64,000 nucleotides of DNA from contig NC_135551.1 of assembly GCF_964340395.1 (NCBI RefSeq), positions 27,538,380 to 27,602,379 on the forward strand, read 5' to 3'. This document shows, one piece after another, positions 60,577 to 64,000 of this stretch. Source of the stretch: Glandiceps talaboti (lineage: Eukaryota; Hemichordata; Enteropneusta; Spengelidae). The notes beneath the pieces are model-generated. The model worked only from the letters and a program-made list of their open reading frames with translations. It searched no databases and was not told the DNA's origin. The first letter of the stretch is position 1. Every line of letters begins with the position of its first letter. The translations under genes were made by a program, and so were the position numbers.

Positions 60577-63372
60577 ATGGCGGATGAACACGCACGGTTA
60601 GAGCTCTTCGTGATAGGATTATTGCGAGACGAGACGTACCAACAAGCAAGATGTTGTGCAGAGGTATGTATAAATTATCTTATAGCTGTGCTGTACGTGA
60701 TGTGCAATTTCTGTATCTTAAAAGGGTCTAATTCTATGCATTCAATGTTAACAAAGTTTGTAAACACAGCGAACGTGTATAGAATCATGGAAGTAAAACC
60801 CATGATTAGATACCACATTGTCATCCAGTCTCTACGAATGTACAGGTCTGCATCTCTCACACACTTGCAATTTGTGAGTGTGTATGTTAGCTGCGTATGA
60901 TTCTTTCAACTCATGTGCCATTACTTTCGATTCTGTCTTTCCCCCAATTCAGGGCTTGTATCAAAAATACCCGGACAAGTTTGCAACACCCAATACTAAA
61001 GGTCTTCTTGAATTTGAATGGGAGATGTACATCAATGCCAAGAGACACGAACATAGAGGAGAGATGTGGGCTTTCAACGAAAAGGCTGTCTGCTTTCTAA
61101 ATGGGCAACTTATTGGCGGTGTTCAGGAATTCTTAAAGTGGGGAGTTGAGGAATGGCAATATGAAGATTTCCGTCCACCATCTTTGTACCTAGCATTGGC
61201 AGAAGAGGGATACAAAGAACATTTAAAAGAAACAAATGTAAGTTGTGATATTATAATGAAAATTTAGAAACTGATATGGCCATCGAATACTGTCTTAATT
61301 CTATGGGAAAATGAAAGATTGGCAATTTCTTTGACAACAAGACAGTGAACTTTCAAAATTCTTTCACTCTGTCAAAAGGACTAAGTACAAGCTTTCATTT
61401 GGCAAAGTTTGTAGAGAATACATTTTCAGAGAAAATGTCCCTGAGATGCATTCTACCTTATGGTAATTTTCAATTATTATGTTTTGTAGCATACACATGT
61501 ATATATGGATATAAACATCGGAGAGGAAAATGCTGGCAGATTACTTTTTGAGGTAAGTATGCAGCAAATACTCTTGTATTTCTGTAAAGTTTTTAAATTT
61601 TATGTCATAATTTTGCTGTCAGTTTTTAGTATCAATACTCCACATGACCTTCTCTTCTCATTCCTGTGAGCTTACATATAATGATAATAATAATAATGTT
61701 GGGTTCTTATATAGTGCTTTCCCACTCTGTGCTCAAAGCGCTTTACAATTATTACCCCTGGCTCGGATCAGAAACGGCACAACAGCCCTTTAGTCTTCCT
61801 CAACTCCCCGGGGAGTATACAATCCATTGCAGCCATTTAAGCGCATAGGATTAAAGCCTTCACATTGCAACCTACATCCTACCAGGTCCCCAATTGTACA
61901 GCTGGGTTGACTGAGGCACAGTCGTGGTTCAAATCTTGCCCAAGGACTTTAGCCACTCAGAAACAAACAGCAGGCAGCGACGGGGCTCGAACCTGCAACC
62001 TGTAGATTCCAAGCCGGTCACGTTAACCATTCACCCATCATGATTCCACTGATATGAGGTTGTTTGGAAATGAAAAGAATACATTTTGGTAGTTAAAAGA
62101 ATAAATCACAATGAATAATGCTTTAGTATAAAAAAAAAAGGTACTTATGTATGTATCTTATTGTATCTAGTCAAAACATAAACGTTTGTTTTCATCTTCA
62201 GTGTTCTCCACAACTCAAAATTATAGGAGAATATGTCAGTGAATGTACACAGGGCAAGTAGCTTTTGGGATGAAAGGTCATCATCAATATACATATTTAG
62301 ACATATACACCAGAAGAGTTTTTTTAGCACTTGTATTTTTCCATTTTATTGAATATAGATTTCACAAATATCGTGTATAGATGTAAACTAATAGTAATAG
62401 GAACATTTTGAACAAAGAGAATTAGATTGGGACATTAATATCAAAGCAGAGTGCATGACCAACAAGACCAGGGTGCCAACTGTCAAAGCCAGATATACAT
62501 AGTTGCTAGTAGGGTGTAGAGCCCTGCTAAAACCCTTCTTGAAAAATGTTCACCTTCTCAGAAATATTAATTGTACTTTGTGTCTTTGCAGCTGTTTACT
62601 GATCAGTGTCCTAAGACCTGTGAAAACTTCAGAGCTCTATGTACTGGAGAAACAGGAAAATCCAAAGAAACATTGGTAGATCGTCATTATAAAAATTCCC
62701 TTTTCCATAGAATTGTACCCAATGGTTGGATACAGGGAGGAGGTAAGGAATATTTGGAAATACAGGATAAAGTCAACTTTTACAACCTAGGTCTCATGTC
62801 TTGCCAAAATTGTACGTCAGACGTCAGCTAATCACAGTAAGATGTAGCATAGATCATGCAAAATTGAAATTGTTGCCAGACTCTATTTGATAATGAAATT
62901 TGATCAAAATTCTTCAGGGGTTTGTTGTGGGGTATATGGAATAAAAATCCCTCAGTAATTCAGGTGATCACTTTTTAGTAACATTAATAAATCACAATAT
63001 TGATGATGTTTGACTGATTCTGACAAAAGCTATAAATTATCTAAAACTTTGCTTGACACCAACAAATATTTTTTCCCCATTCACAAGATTTTAGATAATG
63101 TAAGAAAGACAGTTTAAATAAAGTAATGTGCTATAGGAAGAATAACTGACATCAAGTAGTATACTACAGTACAGCTGACATCATCATGGAAGACCAATAT
63201 TTCCACATGACATGAATGTGTTGTGCTTGATACTGCATTGAATCAATCCTGTTTCTGATTGTTGCTCACACTTGGTTATAGTGTGCTTGATAAGGTATTA
63301 ATTTTGTCTGTGTAGATATTGAAGCTGGTAGGGGAACTGGTGGAGAATCAATATATGGACCTGTATTTGAGG
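60577..63372 (+). CDS. PPIL6: Peptidyl-prolyl isomerase-like 6 (cyclophilin family), 5' part
   Basis: Exons: 60577-60663, 60953-61237, 61490-61552, 62592-62742, 63316-63372. All phases join; the gene continues past the right edge, with the last exon ending in phase 1 at a GTAAGA donor. The 214 residues seen match human PPIL6. The N-terminal region not found in other cyclophilins is present ([55 protein letters not shown]). The cyclophilin domain then begins: [64 protein letters not shown]. The catalytic Arg of FHRI is kept. The CypA residues F60 and M61 are replaced, as in human PPIL6 (NGWIQ), so isomerase activity may be weak. The family is linked to ciliated tissues; that is general knowledge, not visible here. 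Confidence 0.95.
61679..62049 (-). mobile_element. tRNA-derived SINE, copy 3 (best preserved)
   Basis: In PPIL6 intron 3. Read on the minus strand, a tRNA-like head has an A-box-like GGGTGAATGGTTAACG and a B box GGTTCGAGCC, followed by a unique body and a tail GAAAGCACTATATAAGAACC ending in (ATT)n. It is about 370 bp with no coding capacity, so it depends on a LINE in trans. It defines the family represented at 5.0, 39.9 and 59.3 kb. Confidence 0.88.
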
Positions 63373-64000
63373 GTAAGATAAGAATGCAAACCAGAATGCA
63401 TTACTTCTTGTTAAGGTTTTAGATCATATATGCAGTAAGAGCCTAAACCAGCCTGCAGATATAGCTGTATTTGTACAAATTGTTGTAATACATCCAAGCT
63501 GTTTTTGTTCTAAATAACTACTGTAAAAATAAGGTAACATTCAGTTTGATCCTGCCAGACACTGAATATTTTCTCTGGGTATTCTGACTCCCTTTCATCG
63601 TTACATTGAAGGGTGTGCCTCACAGAAATTCTCTGTACATCAGTTTGTTGTAAACCATCTGTTTTTCATGGAGGTTATTACTGTGAAAGTGTAACAAGAC
63701 AAAGAAAAATCAGGATTTAGAGTCTTAGTAACTATCTGACTGTACATGTGTACTGCATTATTTGTGTGAAGACTTAACTTATTTGTGAGTACATGTATTA
63801 TGTGCATTATAGGTACTATCAATATTTCAACTTATTCCACCAAACCAGAGTGATGACAGCATTTTCAAATGGGTGGCATGATGTTTTTTTAACGTCTCAC
63901 ACAAGGTTTTTATGTTACGAATACAAAATAAAACCAAATACAGACAGATAGCATGCAAACATATAAAATGATACATTTTATCTCACTGTAAACACAAATC
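63373..64000. other. PPIL6 intron 5, open at window edge
   Basis: No further PPIL6 exon is seen. The next exon should encode the continuation of the cyclophilin domain and lies beyond 64000. Confidence 0.7.

Noticed and set aside
61960-62049. tRNA-like segment with A and B boxes considered as a tRNA gene
   Set aside because: It is the head of a SINE present in several copies; the sequence does not fold into a full cloverleaf and continues into the SINE body.

Overview
This is animal nuclear DNA: AT-rich, intron-dense, with GT-AG introns of about 0.3-3 kb, a tRNA-derived SINE family, several miniature inverted-repeat elements and abundant microsatellites. Five genes can be read through by conserved exons whose phases join. 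The protein similarities (TAK1, IFT88, ISCU, RPL13A and PPIL6 all close to vertebrate orthologues) and the repeat style suggest a marine invertebrate bilaterian such as a hemichordate, cephalochordate, echinoderm or spiralian. The sequence alone does not settle which.

Layout. 1-5497: no gene recognised; repeats. 5498-17725 (-): MAP3K7/TAK1 in 16 coding exons plus a tandem-duplicated alternative exon. 18931-35786 (+): IFT88 in 22 coding exons, head-to-head with TAK1. 38195-42903 (-): a TPR-less protein with two STI1/DP domains in 6 exons, tail-to-tail with IFT88. 43320-47960 (+): ISCU in 5 exons, 416 bp head-to-head with the STI1 gene. 51932-58110 (+): RPL13A in 8 exons. 60577 to the right edge (+): the 5' five exons of PPIL6, running out of the window.

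The genes do not form one pathway. TAK1 is a signalling kinase, IFT88 a ciliary transport subunit, ISCU the mitochondrial Fe-S scaffold, RPL13A a large-subunit ribosomal protein and PPIL6 a divergent cyclophilin. RPL13A doubles as a snoRNA host: introns 1 to 6 each hold one box C/D snoRNA, arranged as three adjacent paralogous pairs (U33-like, U34-like, and a third type not known to me from the vertebrate host gene).

The most interesting observations are: (1) the third snoRNA pair, whose two guide segments would pair with adjoining stretches of the 5' end of 28S rRNA; (2) a phase-compatible duplicated exon in the TAK1 linker, with two UGCAUG motifs downstream of it; (3) a 34-bp minisatellite in IFT88 that has copied the exon-14 end and its 5' splice site about 20 times; (4) fold-back elements with perfect 9-bp target duplications; (5) the STI1-only gene sharing a promoter region with ISCU. 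I found no new defence-like or operon-like system; the novelty is in gene architecture, snoRNAs and mobile DNA.
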